64,000 bases of DNA from Rotaria sordida (lineage: Eukaryota; Rotifera; Eurotatoria; Philodinida; Philodinidae): positions 1 through 64,000 of the forward strand of contig CAJNOL010001173.1 of the NCBI GenBank assembly GCA_905250125.1, in the 5' to 3' direction. This document shows, piece after piece, positions 1 through 11,895 of the stretch; position 1 is the first letter of the stretch, and every line of letters starts with the position of its first letter. The position numbers were made by a program, and so were the translations under genes. A model generated the notes under the pieces. It made no database searches and was not told the DNA's origin. It was given only the letters and a program-made list of their open reading frames with translations.

Positions 1-97
1 AGACTGAAGTTATGTAATAAATAAAAATGTCATAAGATAATGGACAATATAAATAAACTATTTTAACTACCTATCTAGTTTATTCCCTATTTCCTAG

Positions 98-196
98 GTT
101 GATGATGCTGGGCTTCAGAAACAATCGAATTTTACTGAAGAAAATCAGAATTTCCTTGAAAATTGTTTTCCTCAAACATGTGTCTCCTCATTCTAG
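98..196 (+). CDS. Possible terminal exon of an off-window gene
   Basis: An acceptor-like site (pyrimidine-rich run ending CCTAG) at about 90-97 is followed by an open stretch of 32 codons ending in TAG at 194-196. The peptide is rich in Gln, Asn and Glu (for example NFTEENQNFLENC), unlike the Lys/Ile/Phe-rich products of chance reading frames here. No start lies inside the window, so this could only be the last exon of a plus-strand gene to the left. I do not recognise the protein. A chance open frame is the main alternative. Confidence 0.22.
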   Translation, partial: VDDAGLQKQSNFTEENQNFLENCFPQTCVSSF

Positions 197-616
197 GTGC
201 TCTATCTGTGATAAAAATTTCAATTTGATCGATTGTATGTTTTTTAAGAATCAGAAAGAGTCCAAAAAGAGATAGATTATCCTTATGCTCTATTCACGTA
301 AACTTTCTATACAAGCTTTTGGGACATCCTATATAAAAGCTTTTTTTAAAAAAACCATCTTGATTATCTATTAATTTATAATTGTTAAAGCCTCTAATCT
401 CATTACTTATCTTCAAGTTTAGCATGTATATTTATTTTATGTAAAAGATATAGTTCAAAGCTCGTAGATAGTTGTAAGCAATAATAAAAGATATATTTTT
501 TATTACGAAAAAAAACCAAACAAACATTATTTGAAATATAGATAATTAAGCTAAGAATAAAGAAGCATTCATAATATATATATAATTAAATTCTTTTTTT
601 TTATTCATTCTTCATT
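197..616. other. AT-rich spacer, no gene seen
   Basis: AT-rich sequence with homopolymer runs. On the minus strand an AATAAA-type signal lies at about 599-604, just past the stop codon of the myosin light chain gene, and is its likely polyadenylation signal. Nothing else is recognisable. Confidence 0.5.
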
Positions 617-1201
617 TTAACGTTGAAGTACTGCTTTAATAAACTCTTCATACATTATCATTCCTTTTTTATCTTCAAATTCCGAAATAAGTTGTTCAAC
701 TTCATCATCTGTTAATCGTTCACCTATATATACATATATATATATTAAATCCATTAATGCACATCATTTTTGTTTTTATTTAAAATTATTTCATACCTAA
801 TGTAGTAAGTAAATGACGTAATTCTGTTGCTGGTATTAAACCATTTCCGTCTTTATCAAAAACACGTAAACCATCAATAAATTCTTCTGCAGGTACAACA
901 TAATCTTTTTGTCGATTAAGTCGTTCAAAAATAACTTGAAATTGTTGCATAGATAAACGTTCAACACGATTAAGATCAGCTAAAAGAAGACGAATTTCAG
1001 CTTCAGTTGGATTAAGTCCTAATGCTCGAAGTGCTTCGCCTAAATAATGTTTTGGTATATGATTATCTCCTCGATCATCATATAAACTAAAAACTAGAAA
1101 AGAACAAAAAAAAACAATTTCTTATTTTTTGAATTAAACATTTTTTTCTTTTTATTACCATCACGAATTTCAGTTAGTATTTCATCAGTAAGTCCAGGCA
1201 T
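617..1201 (-). CDS. Myosin essential light chain (non-muscle/alkali type)
   Basis: Three exons, 1159-1201, 797-1093 and 617-723, join in frame with GT-AG introns of 65 and 73 bp to encode 148 aa, the usual length of essential myosin light chains. The start gives [14 protein letters not shown], and the protein ends [13 protein letters not shown]. It is an EF-hand protein of the calmodulin superfamily that clamps the lever-arm IQ motif of a myosin heavy chain. EF-hand loops are visible at [12 protein letters not shown] (about residues 16-27) and [15 protein letters not shown] (about 88-102). The third-exon signature [18 protein letters not shown] matches the C-lobe of cytoplasmic essential light chains, where the last loop is degenerate. 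Calmodulin itself is ruled out because the first and last loops lack most calcium ligands. The next gene, a GPCR, lies 1.4 kb away and is unrelated in role. Confidence 0.85.
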
Positions 1202-2636
1202 GTTGTAAAGAAAAAAAAAGGAAAGAACAGTCGGTTGCTTTATTTACTTGATGATAAGTGAATAAATATAAGGAGGAAGATAATGAATGACCTATTCTCT
1301 CTCTTCTACTAACATGACAGACACTGAACAAATTTACACAACTATTGCGCAACAAATAACATTCGACAATCAATGGATGTCACTGCTGAACAGTGTTCAC
1401 AAAGAATACATTGAATAGTATATCATTTCTAGTGTTCAATAAATGCTGATATTTATTATCATATCTAACAGATTAAGTAGATTCAATAGTGTGGGGTAAA
1501 AAAGAAAATTGATAATCTGTTCAGTTGATTATATAAGACGTTTCACAAATAAATATCAAGGTAACCCGTATTTCATCCAGCGTGAAGGCCCAGAGGGCGG
1601 AAGAGTTTTAAATCGCCTTTTCGCAAGAGAAAATTGTAATGAAATACTGAAGATAACCGTGAGTGTTCCGAGGGAAAAACAGCAGAGATTTCAGTCTCGA
1701 AGTCTGATGCTTCCTCCTCAGAATGTTCGAGCCCACAAAAAAAGCAAAATCTAGTTGAAGACATAAGAAGCAGCCTGTAATTGATGTCTATATGATATTC
1801 ATTTCGAACTCTATCTTTTCTTTGTAACTTTATCTCGTTAACAATGTGTGAAACTTGAGAAAGAAAAACTTTAAATTTAAAATATTTTTTCGTCAACTAC
1901 AATATGAGGATGTAGCTCAAAATTCTTTGATGTTCTTAACAACAACAATAGCTCAGACTTCTAATCATGAGTGTTGACGAAACATATTTTTTCTAAGAAT
2001 TTAAGTATATTCATTTTGTTCTCAAGACATAAACTTTAATAAATATAATTCTTATGAAAAATATCACATATATGTTTTCGAGAATTTTCTATTAATTACA
2101 TATTCAATTATCATATAATTCTAAAGCACACTTTTGTTGTTTTTTCTTCCGTATTTGTTAATTCTAAAAGTAAATTTCTTCATTATTTTTCCTTAATAAA
2201 CGAATTTAACGATAATATCAAGTCCATTTTTCTTTCTACTCTCCAAAGTATTCTTTTACTATTTATTATAAATGTAATACCATCGATATAGAATATGCAA
2301 ATGAAATCATTTATAATCTAAAAATTTGAATATAATATGCAAAAAAAAAAGAACAATCTTTTCTCTATAGACTGATTCATCAATTATATTGAAGGCACGT
2401 ATTAATGATGTTACATATTAGCATGAACGTTTTGATTATACATAATGAACGAGAGATGCTATAGTATCAGTATGTTTTTCTCGAGTTCTTTTACCTCTTT
2501 GTAGTGATTCAAAAGATCATCTATACTTGATGCCAATTGATCAATTAATAACACTCACACCCTTTATTTCTTCGAAAGAAAAAAAATCTTAAATTATACA
2601 TTATTTATTTAAAAAAACAACAATAAAACTTAAATA
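1202..2636. other. Intergenic spacer
   Basis: Spacer between two minus-strand genes. It includes the promoter side of the myosin light chain gene, but no clear motif is seen. A segment near 1570-1750 is less AT-rich, and its minus strand reads as a coding-looking peptide with a CxxC pair (RFCFFCGLEHSEEEASDF). It has no convincing splice sites or family match, so it may be a decayed gene fragment. The rest is plain AT-rich sequence. Confidence 0.35.
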
Positions 2637-5419
2637 TTACACAGGTGATACTAGTTCTGAACAAGATGGTTTAGCCGAATTCATTACCAATCTATTTATT
2701 GAATAATTAGTTTCATTATTCACATCATTTTCATTCGTATAATCTAAGACTGGATTTGATATTTTATTCATTGGTGTTCTACATGATTTAGTATATTTTA
2801 GTCTTTGGTTAGTTTTTAATAAAGCTTTTTGATAAAATATATAATTATCACTTTTAATATTTATGTCTATTGGATGATCAAATTTCTTTTTCGATTTTTT
2901 ATTTTGATTATTTTTAATATTTGATGAATTTCGACAAATATCATATAATTGTTGATAATATTTATTAGTTGCATTGGTTGTTAATTGTTGTTGATACAAA
3001 TTCTTTGATGTATTTGATAAAATAATTGATGTACGATCCAATGATAAAAAACGAATTCGTTGTATACGATGGAAATTATAATTTGAACATAGACGACAAA
3101 TAATTTCTTTACATGTTCGAGCAAATTTTTCAGATAAAAAACAATATAATATAAAATCAATTGATGCATTTATACAAAGAAATAAATTTGAAAAATTATT
3201 AAATATAAGTAAAATAATACGATGTTTATGTGTCATTTCTGAATAACTTTCAATTAATGTTTCATATGTTAATGATAAACTTTGTGGTGTCCATAATAAG
3301 AGTGCAACAAATAAACAACATATTAATATAATAGTTACTCGACGTTTTTGAATTATTTCACGACAATGACGACGTAAATGGAATATATTTGAATCATTTA
3401 ATGATGATGATGATGATGTTAATGAAGAATTATGATAAGACTCATAGATATTATTTGCTTGAAGACCATTACCAAAATGACGTGAACGATGAACATACCT
3501 GATTTTATTAAAAGAAAAAATAATTGAATATAGTTCGAACAGTTTATTTGAACTTTTTAGTTTAGATTGTTTTCAATTTACTTATATAGGAAATGATGAA
3601 ATTTCCAATATGTTGATCTATTAAGTACATCTATATGTGGACTGAATTTCAGGTCGAAATATCCTTCATTCGATTTCTTGGTACATACCGTACCATAGCT
3701 TAAAATTTGTGTAACATGACTATTATAACTCTGGAAGAAAGGTCTAGGAATATTCATCCTTTTGAACTTTTTCATATTTGAATGGAGTAGAATCTTTCGA
3801 GTTCGAAATTTGTTGAGCTCGACTTGACCTAATCTTAGTTCGAGTTCAAATTTGATTTGGACTAGAGTTTGTCTATTCAATGATAATACTCAGATATATA
3901 AAAAGAAGTATATATGAAATAAACGAGCTGAATGATTTCTTGTTGACCATTTTTCCAGGTAATTGTTTTTACATTGTGTGGTTTCTATGTGTAAACAGAG
4001 ACGTGACAATAGAAATTATAATCAACAATGAATGTTTTAAAACTCAGAAATATTAAATCTTGTAGATGTTCTAATTGAAATATAATGATAGCAACTTAAA
4101 CAGTGTGAAATACGAAAAGCAGAAGCAGTTAGTTAGAATTAAACCTTTCTGAATATGTGTTCAGAAATTTTCTTCTGGGATAAGCTTGGACAACTATCAT
4201 CGAGTTGAATTGAAGAAACTGTATAAAGTAAGGACAGTACCAAGAACACTATTTTCCTTTGTACAAACACAACTTTAGATCTTTTCTCAAAATTGACGGA
4301 TCGTTGTTCAATATATATCCCAGAAGGAAAATCTGAATATATTTTCGGAAATAGTGAAAAATTCTGATGTTAACTAACTCTAATCAGTTATTTGTAGTGA
4401 CTGAAAAACGAACGAATATTTTCTGCCAAGACTTTCACCCTATAAGCTAGATATTCAAATAGTTCAAGAAACGAAAAAGATAGAAAATAGAAGATATTAA
4501 AAAGTTAAGACGTTACTTTCATAGGTGCTATTTCTTAATTTATGTGCTCTGTACGAACTGCAGATTCTAAATGAAATGTATTCACAATACAATTGAGAAC
4601 TTGTGTTTGTTCAACTCAAAACAGACAATCATATTTCTATAGTGCATATACTTTTCCATGACATTATCATTCAGTCATAGAACAATGGATGAGTATAACT
4701 CATCATTTAAAAAATTATATTTTTTTTTTGTTCTTCACTTACCATATAAGAATTGAATTACATATACAAACTAAAAGTAATGGTATCCAAATAATAACAA
4801 TACATGTAAATACTAAATATAAACGATGAAGATTAAGAAAAATATTTTCTTGTTTGGATAAATTATTTAATTCTGTTAAATTAGTTTGTATTTGATTATT
4901 ATAAATTTTATGTAGAAAAATTTCTTCAAAAAATCTTGGTAATGTTATTAAAAAACATATTATTAATAATGTACATATTAAATGACGTGAACGTCTTACT
5001 GAACATGTACGTTTAGCATATATTGGTTTAACTACAGCTAATGTACGTTCAAGTGTAAAACAAACAATTAACCATGTAGCTGTATTAGAAGAAAAATCTG
5101 CTAATGGACGTAAAATATATAAAAATGTTTGAATAAATGAATAATGAAAAAATTTTGGATGTGAACCAAAATTAAGTAAAAGTGTAAAAATTAAATAACA
5201 TGAATCAAATCCAGCTAAAATTGTTAAATAATTATTTGTACTTGTTCTTATAAGACGTCGTCGAGTTAAAACAATTATTGATAGACAATTACCTGTTAAA
5301 CCAAATGCTACAAGTAATGGCCATATATAAAATTTAATTATTGTACGAACATGTGATAAAAGTAAAGAATTTGTATCTATACATGATACAGAACATGTAT
5401 CGATTAATGGTGATGACAT
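2637..5419 (-). CDS. Rhodopsin-family GPCR, FMRFamide/neuropeptide receptor-like
   Basis: Two exons, 4743-5419 and 2637-3498, join in frame (W codon split TG|G) to give 512 aa. Exon 1 carries TM1-TM5: TM1 has the GNCLSIIVL motif (GN signature), TM2 has LAGFDSCYLI (conserved Asp), and TM3 ends in ERTLAVVKP in place of E/DRY. Exon 2 carries a Ser-rich third loop (SSLTSSSSSLND), TM6 with CCLFVALLLWTPQSL, and TM7 with NASIDFILYCF, a variant NPxxY. It ends in a long Lys/Asn-rich cytoplasmic tail. There is no cleavable signal peptide, which is normal for class A. The layout resembles the FMRFamide-receptor-like class A receptors that are expanded in lophotrochozoans; the ligand cannot be told from sequence. 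The 1.24-kb intron is long for this window. Expected site of action is the plasma membrane, coupling a peptide signal to G proteins. Confidence 0.85.
3499..4742 (-). other. Long GPCR intron
   Basis: This 1,244-bp intron splits the receptor between TM5 and the third intracellular loop. Most other introns here are under 100 bp. Donor GTAAGTG and acceptor CAG are both good. No coding remnant or terminal inverted repeat was found in it, so the source of the extra length is unclear. Confidence 0.6.
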
Positions 5420-6601
5420 TGTTTAATAACTATAAATAATGAGATAAAAACATTGATTATTCCAGTCTGAATAATACATCGAATAACAAGAAAACATTTA
5501 ACTGCGGCCACGATTCATCTTATCCAATTTCTTTCGGTTCAACTAGAGACTAATCTACTGATCAACTACATTGTAGAGAAATATATACCCTTAAACAACA
5601 AATGAAAATTCTCCTTATAGGGAAATATACTTGATACAAGTATATTCATTAAGAGGATATCGAGCAAATAAAAAAAAAATCCGAATCAGAACTTTTTCAT
5701 TCGAGCTCTTTGGTTATGAAAATTTCTAATAAATAAACTAAAGTAGAAAATATTTTTCTATAAGATTCATAGACAAGTAACACATGTATCAATATTATTT
5801 CTTTTTTTGAATTCTTACCGTATTCTATAAAAATATCAGAATAAATACAAACATTGATTTCTAATTTTTTTTTCTGATATAGGATTACTTCTTTTCGAAT
5901 ATAATCTTACCTTATGATTTTCTACTATTCATTGATTCATAGAACTATTAAAAGAAATAGTGTTCGATCTATATATATAAATCTATTAATTATGTTCTTT
6001 AAAGTAACGACTAAGAAAAGAAAAGCTTGTTTTTTTTAACTCAATCATCGAGGAAAATGTCTCTCTCATTATTTGCATACAAAGGTTAGAAATATCTTTC
6101 ATCTGAAAATAAGGACGAGTTCATTGCGAGCATCGCATATATATATCTATAGAAAAGATTCTTAAGTGCTTTTCTATCTCAATGTAACAAAGAAAAAATA
6201 TTTTTATACTTGACTGAGAGAAAAGATAAATCCCATTTTCCGTTCTATTAGCGAAAACATTACTAATTCATACCAAAATAATTAAATCGACGAACACCCT
6301 TACGCTCTAAATGATCTACATAAACAAAATACTTACAACAAAACATTCTTAATTGATCCGCTCGGTTTGATCGCTTATTTTATTAATATGTAGGAGATCA
6401 TTAGGGTAGTGTGGCATTCAAAGATTTTCTTCTCATGCCTAGATTTGCTCGAGATGGTGATTTTTTAGTAGATTTCAACTGCAAGAGTAAGATGCGAAAA
6501 ATTGAAAATGATAGCAAATTTTTGTCCTAAATTTATTTGGTATCATTGAATAGAGGACATTGAGTTACCTATGAAAAACTACTTTTTCAAGTTTTTCTTG
6601 G
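5420..6601. other. AT-rich spacer, no gene seen
   Basis: Upstream side of the GPCR gene. Only AT-rich sequence with short A and T runs is visible; no open frame with coding character and no repeat arms were recognised. Confidence 0.5.
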
Positions 6602-6849
6602 AAATATTGGAAAAAAAGACTAAATTCTAAATATCTTCATTTATTATCATAGATCTCTACATGTTTTTTTCATTTTGTAGAACATTATAAAGATTATTTC
6701 ATGATCGTGCAGACAAAATTATGTAAAAAGCTTTATGTATATAATATTTTTTACGTTAATTTTGTCTGCAAAATCAGGAAATAACCTTTAGTGTGATAAT
6801 GAATGATTCAAATGATGATATTTAAAGTTCACTCTTTTTTCCAATATTT
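6602..6849. repeat. Foldback (MITE-like) element, about 250 bp
   Basis: Two imperfect inverted arms of about 110 bp, 6602-6723 and 6755-6849, flank a short spacer. The ends match as AAATATTGG against CCAATATTT, and the inner parts as GCAGACAAAATTA against TAATTTTGTCTGC. There is no coding capacity. The target duplication is unclear, so the superfamily is not assigned. The whole unit would fold into one hairpin. Confidence 0.7.
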
Positions 6850-9540
6850 AGGAAATAATCTTTCGTTAGGATAGAAAACATATTATTGTACATGAATGAC
6901 ATAAGCTAAATGTGTGATACGTTCTTTCTTAGTTTTGTAATGTTTAAAGGATTTTATTACATCTCGAATACTATAAATAAAATTCATCTAGTAATGTATA
7001 TTCTTAAATTAAAAATGATTTGTATCGTTGATCAGTAATAATAGTTTTGAATATCATATATCTATAAATAAGTTAAATAAACAAAATCATTCAATAGGAG
7101 AATAATTATTGATATAGAATGATTTGAAATAATAAGGTTATATATAGAGCTGCACATCTCGATCTATCATAACATATTTGCTAGTGACAATGATTTAGAT
7201 TTGATAATTCGTTATTTTCTATTATAAAAAAAAATGTATTTTACGGTCATTAAAAAAAGAACTTTCAATTACTTTTACTTGAAAAAATCCTGAATGTTAC
7301 CACAAACTTTTACGCCTATATTCTCAAGAAAATAATTTTTTATGAGCTAATGTCTTTTTTTTTTGGTTCTTAGAAAAATAAGGTTATCAGAAGAACAACC
7401 AAAGCATACGCGTAAAATTCTGAAGAGTCTTTTTGCATTGTTTTTTTTTTCGTAGCAAAAGTACATTCTTATTATCATAAGCTATGATCACTGAACTGTA
7501 CGTCTAAAAACTTTTTGATTTCAAAATGAAAAAATTTCTTCCTAGATTGAAATATATATTCGAGCTATTTACATAAATTTATTCAAAATACATTGTAAGA
7601 TAATAAAAACTTTCTATGATGTTTATAATTACGTGAATTCAATATTCACACACTCTATTCTTCTTTGAAAAGTTGAACGAGGAAATGATATCGACTACAG
7701 ACTTGTTTTCTTATTATAAACTAATAATCGACAAAATAAATTTGCTCAAATTGAAAAAAATTGATTTGCTATTTGTTTACAAATATTTGGTTAATATAGT
7801 GATGCACAGACTGGCCAATAAAAATAATTTGAAAAAATTGGATTATTTGAACTAATAGCTATACAAAAGATTTTTTTAAGTAATAAATGCAATTATATGA
7901 TAATGACAATATCTAAAAATATTCAATAAATTGAATTGTATTATCATATAATGAACTCATCTGTGTTTTTTCGTTCTATATTTTATCAAATATCGTTCTT
8001 TTTTTCATACATAAATGTATCGATGCATACAAGTTTCGATCAAATTATTGAGTAGTTAGACCTAGAAAGGAACATTGACATTAAGATAAAAAAAGCTACC
8101 AGCTCTGTTGATTACACAAAAATGATCTTTTGAAGACGTTAACATTTTATACGATTCTCATCAGTTGTTTTGCATGTACTTTTCATAAGTTTATTATCAA
8201 ATGGATCACATCAAGACCTTATTTATCACTGATGTAGCTATTATGGCAAAAAAAATCACGTCAGATCTGTTTCAATTTCAATCGTTTATTAATAATATAC
8301 GAGTTCTCGACGTTTTAAAATATTTTTACTTTTTCAAAATGCTGTACATATATAAAAGCGTAGAAATGAAAACTAGTTCGATCATGATGAAGTCATTTAT
8401 TGTACTTAATAACAGATCACAGAAATGAAAAACGACATTGTTTTACTAAAAGAATTAGTTTTTAGTAAAAAAAAAAAAAGTCATTTACAGATGATAAGAA
8501 ACCCGTACGACGAAGTAATTGAATACATGAGGAAGAAAATGAACTATTAAAAAGGTGAATACGTGTTATCATGATGGAAAAAACACTGCGAATATATTTG
8601 CAGAATGTCAATTAGCTTCCGATCGGGCACAGCTATTCCGGTGCGAAAAGTCGTATCTGTGCAAGACACTAATCCGGAGATAAATTTAAGCTAGAAATAA
8701 TTGAATATTTCTTTTTCTGTAACGTAATTGTATAATAAATTTGTCTTTTTTATAAGAAATCTTATCAGTAACATTTTGTTGTCAGATAAAATAAAGTTCT
8801 AAAAATTGAAGAATCTATCGTCATTAAATAAAATAAACTCTCATTCTGTTTTGATTCATTCTTTGTCGAAAAGAAATTATCTTCTTACCAGAATTTACAA
8901 GTTTTGATATTCTTTTTATTTAACAATTTTCAAACATTTGATAATTCTTAGAATTTAGATAATTGTATTTCAATGAATGAATAGTTATGACAGAAGCTGT
9001 ATGTACATGCGTCAGAGGCAACATTTATTCTTGAGAAATCCTAACTCATGTCACGATACATGTGTTTCAGTTGACATGAGAATTTGATTGAGTTTGGAGT
9101 GCGCGAATTAATTTTAAAATATCTCTCAGAAAAAAAACTATTATACGAAATAGAATTTTATCAATAAGGGAAAGCAATTCTTGTGGACAAGATTTCACAA
9201 TATAAAGTCACGTTAAACACAATAAATAAACAACTTTAATACAGTTTTTCTGGGCTGTTTTCTTTTATTAATTAAAAAAACGCAAACGATTCATATAGTG
9301 AAATCAAAAATTCCGATCCAAAGTTTACCAAAAACGATTATGCGTTATTTTTGTTTTTGTTTTTTTGAGTAGACAATAAATGATTCATCAACAAGTTTAG
9401 AAATACGTAAAAGTCATATAAAAAGTGTTTCACCTTCTGAAATACTATCACAACTGGGCAAAAGACTCCAGTATCAAGCACTCTAAAAGATAAAGACTGA
9501 TAGGGCCGTTTTTCGGCTTCCAAAATTTTTCAATTCTGTG
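6850..9540. other. AT-rich spacer
   Basis: About 2.7 kb without a recognisable gene. Short open frames at 7673-7855 and 8201-8428 have the Lys/Ile/Phe/Asn-rich composition of random AT-rich sequence and are not supported. The one local exception is the less AT-rich, structured patch near 8586-8678, described separately. Confidence 0.45.
8586..8678 (+). other. Possible structured RNA / pseudoknot-forming patch
   Basis: In a very AT-rich spacer this patch contains three compatible helices. CTGCGAAT (8586-8593) pairs with ATTTGCAG (8596-8603, with a G-U pair). GCACAG (8627-8632) pairs with CTGTGC (8657-8662). TCCGG (8637-8641), in the loop of the second helix, pairs with CCGGA (8674-8678), which makes an H-type pseudoknot. 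It does not match a hammerhead core, since I find no CTGATGA plus GAAA pair. It may equally be a decayed repeat end, because TCCGGA is self-complementary and such pairing can arise by chance. Confidence 0.2.
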
Positions 9541-9734
9541 TGTTGAAATCAATTCAATGGCGACATCTGATAACATTGCAACAACTCTCGATCAATTTTT
9601 CAAGTCACACTCATAATCCCTAGGAGAATGGTTAAATTTTTGTTGACTTTGTAGAGGAACACGTGTGTAACTCAAAAAATTGATCGAGAGTCGTTGCAAT
9701 GTTACCCGGTGTCGTCATTGAATTAATTTCAACA
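9541..9734. repeat. Foldback MITE, 194 bp
   Basis: Inverted arms of about 77 bp begin TGTTGAAAT and read inward through AACATTGCAAC and CTCTCGATCAATTTTT on both sides, with a few substitutions between the arms. The centre is about 40 bp. There is no open frame, and no confident target duplication is visible. It is a non-autonomous DNA transposon derivative of unassigned family. Confidence 0.75.
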
Positions 9735-10976
9735 TAAAAAATAAAACAATTTAAGAGCAGAACAACGGTCTTGTGTTCTTTCGTCCTTTTAGATAAAATG
9801 TGTTATATCAAAGTGACACTAAGTATCTATTTCTTTCCTTCGAAGATGAAACAAACAGCTAATTTCTACCGCTCTCGACCTTGTGCAAAAATGTGCTCAT
9901 TTATATTCGAAAATTGTACTGTTAAAGCGTTGAGCACATGTTCTGCAGTAGTCAATTCTGAAAATTTCGTTCTCGAGTACGACTTTCATTGAACTGACAA
10001 TTTGTGCTTGTCTAGTTCTGAATAGTAATTCAGTTGTATTTTGACCTAGTTTGTAAAAAAAACTGGTTTTATCGTTGTGAAACAAGTTTACGAGTAGTAA
10101 ATTTTTTATGTTGTCTCGTTTGAGAATAAATGAAATAATTAAAATTTTCTATATTAAAACTGATGATATTTTTTTATCATTATTAGATTTCATTGGCTTT
10201 CTTATAGCATAATAATAAAGAAATTAGTGAAGTTATATGTATGGATGTAAAAACTATTGTAAAAAAAAAAAGTTAAAGAATTCCGATTTTTCAATTCTAG
10301 AACACGACTGTCTATATGTAAGAAAAATTAATTCAAAACAATATCTTAATGGTCTAATTCAAATTCTTTAGGTACGATTATTGACCGTAGACTATTCTTA
10401 TTGACATTTCTATTGTTTTCTTTTTATGTTTATTCTTGGTAAATAATTTTGATGCATATATATATATATATATATATTGTTTGATTTTACGACGTTGCAT
10501 GCTTGTATGATGTTTGTAGGCGGTAAAAATAACTAAATATTAAGGTTGAAAAAGAATCAACAGAAAGAGAAAGAGAACGAAATGTGCAAATATTTTTTAT
10601 ATATACATCAGTAGAAATTAACAAAAATATACCTGTCATTTAGACGAAAAAAGAGAAAGGTATATGGTCGATCATGAAGCGAGTATGTCATATTAGTATT
10701 TTGTATGTCAATCTTGTCAGCGTATGTAGTTAGAAGAATGTAAGTTTTATCAGTATTTATAGCATCATATTACAATCATGATGAAATTTCGTTTCATGAA
10801 TATATATGAAAAAAACAGGCTTCTGTTTGCTAGCCTTTTTCTGCACCTATATTTATAAAGAATCAACAATAGTCAATATTTAACAAAGCCAATTAAAGAG
10901 GAAAAAAAAACATAAACATTATAAAGTTCGGTTGTTTTTGTCTAAACCAAATACAAAATATTGCATTTCATTATAG
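9735..10976. other. Spacer and promoter side of the EF-hand gene
   Basis: AT-rich spacer containing a pure AT microsatellite at about 10456-10477. Overlapping open frames on both strands at 9771-10085 have no family resemblance and were not accepted. The last few hundred bases should hold the promoter of the EF-hand gene, but no specific element stands out. Confidence 0.4.
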
Positions 10977-11612
10977 ATGAAAAGGCTTTTTCGATCTCGT
11001 CTACCACCGGCATTGACATCTACTCAAATAAATAGCTTAGCTAAAGAATCTCATGTAGCACCAGAAGATATTAAAGACTGGTATGATCGTTTTAATCATT
11101 GTTATCCACGTAGTTATCTTTCTTATAAAGAATTTGTAAGTTATTTGGAACAAGTTAATACTCAAAATGGAAATGATAATCATCTTACAAAATCAATGGT
11201 TAAACAATTGTTTAATGTATTAGATTTAAATGAAGATAAACGTTTAAATTTCGAAGAATTTTTTCTTTTTAATATAGTAATTAATCAAGGTTCATTAGAA
11301 GATAAACTTAAATTAATATTTCGTTTATATGATCGAGATCAAAATAAATATTTAACACGAGTACAACTCGAAAATATTTTATCAAATATGTTTGATTTAT
11401 TAAATCTTTCTAAATCAAAAAATGGTTTATCACAAAATATTGATAAAATATTAACTCGTACTAATTTTAATAATCAAAATACAAAAATAAGTTGGCATAC
11501 ATTTAGTACATATGTTCTAAATGATCCATTATTATTTTCAATTTTGGTATCAAATGATTTTGATGACTATAAATCTGACGATGACTTTAGCTGCATAGTA
11601 ACACGATTTTGA
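10977..11612 (+). CDS. Neuronal calcium sensor / recoverin-like EF-hand protein
   Basis: Intronless frame of 211 aa starting MKRLFRSRLPPALTSTQ. The layout follows the NCS/KChIP/recoverin family: an N-terminal 'LTSTQINSLAKES...DIKDWYDRF' helix pair, then EF-hands. EF1 is degenerate (about residues 36-60, with PRSYLSYKEF). EF2 (about 79-96) has loop DLNEDKRLNFEE with all main ligands. EF3 (about 115-132) has loop DRDQNKYLTRVQ with Gln instead of Glu at position 12. EF4 is degenerate (FNNQNTKISWHTF). Only EF2 therefore looks able to bind calcium tightly. There is no MGxxxS myristoylation start, so membrane switching of the recoverin type is not expected. The acidic tail (DDYKSDDDF) is unusual. 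A likely polyadenylation signal AATAAA lies near 11756. It could also be a diverged calcineurin-B/CHP relative. Confidence 0.75.
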   Translation: MKRLFRSRLPPALTSTQINSLAKESHVAPEDIKDWYDRFNHCYPRSYLSYKEFVSYLEQVNTQNGNDNHLTKSMVKQLFNVLDLNEDKRLNFEEFFLFNIVINQGSLEDKLKLIFRLYDRDQNKYLTRVQLENILSNMFDLLNLSKSKNGLSQNIDKILTRTNFNNQNTKISWHTFSTYVLNDPLLFSILVSNDFDDYKSDDDFSCIVTRF

Positions 11613-11895
11613 TGTATTATATTTAACGCCGGGTTTTTTTTTTCTTCTTATGCACAAAATTTAATTTGCTTAAGAGCTGTCTTTTATACTAATACTTAAG
11701 TTGTAAACTCCCGCGGATTTATACAATTAACCCTCAAGTAACGAAATATTTTCTTAATAAAGATGTTCGTACTCTAACTAAAAAAACTTTTTTCAATATG
11801 AGTATGTGTGTACATTGTTCAATTCTCAATAAAATATCTCAAATCGCGTAGCAATTTTAGAAAAACACTCATTAATAAAAGCAAAGAAACATATT
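11613..11895. other. 3' flank of the EF-hand gene
   Basis: Contains the 3' untranslated sequence and AATAAA near 11756. Nothing else is recognisable before the foldback element that follows. Confidence 0.4.

Noticed and set aside
9771-10085. Overlapping frames on both strands near 9.9 kb
   Set aside because: They are mutual shadows with no motif, and no splice context supports either.
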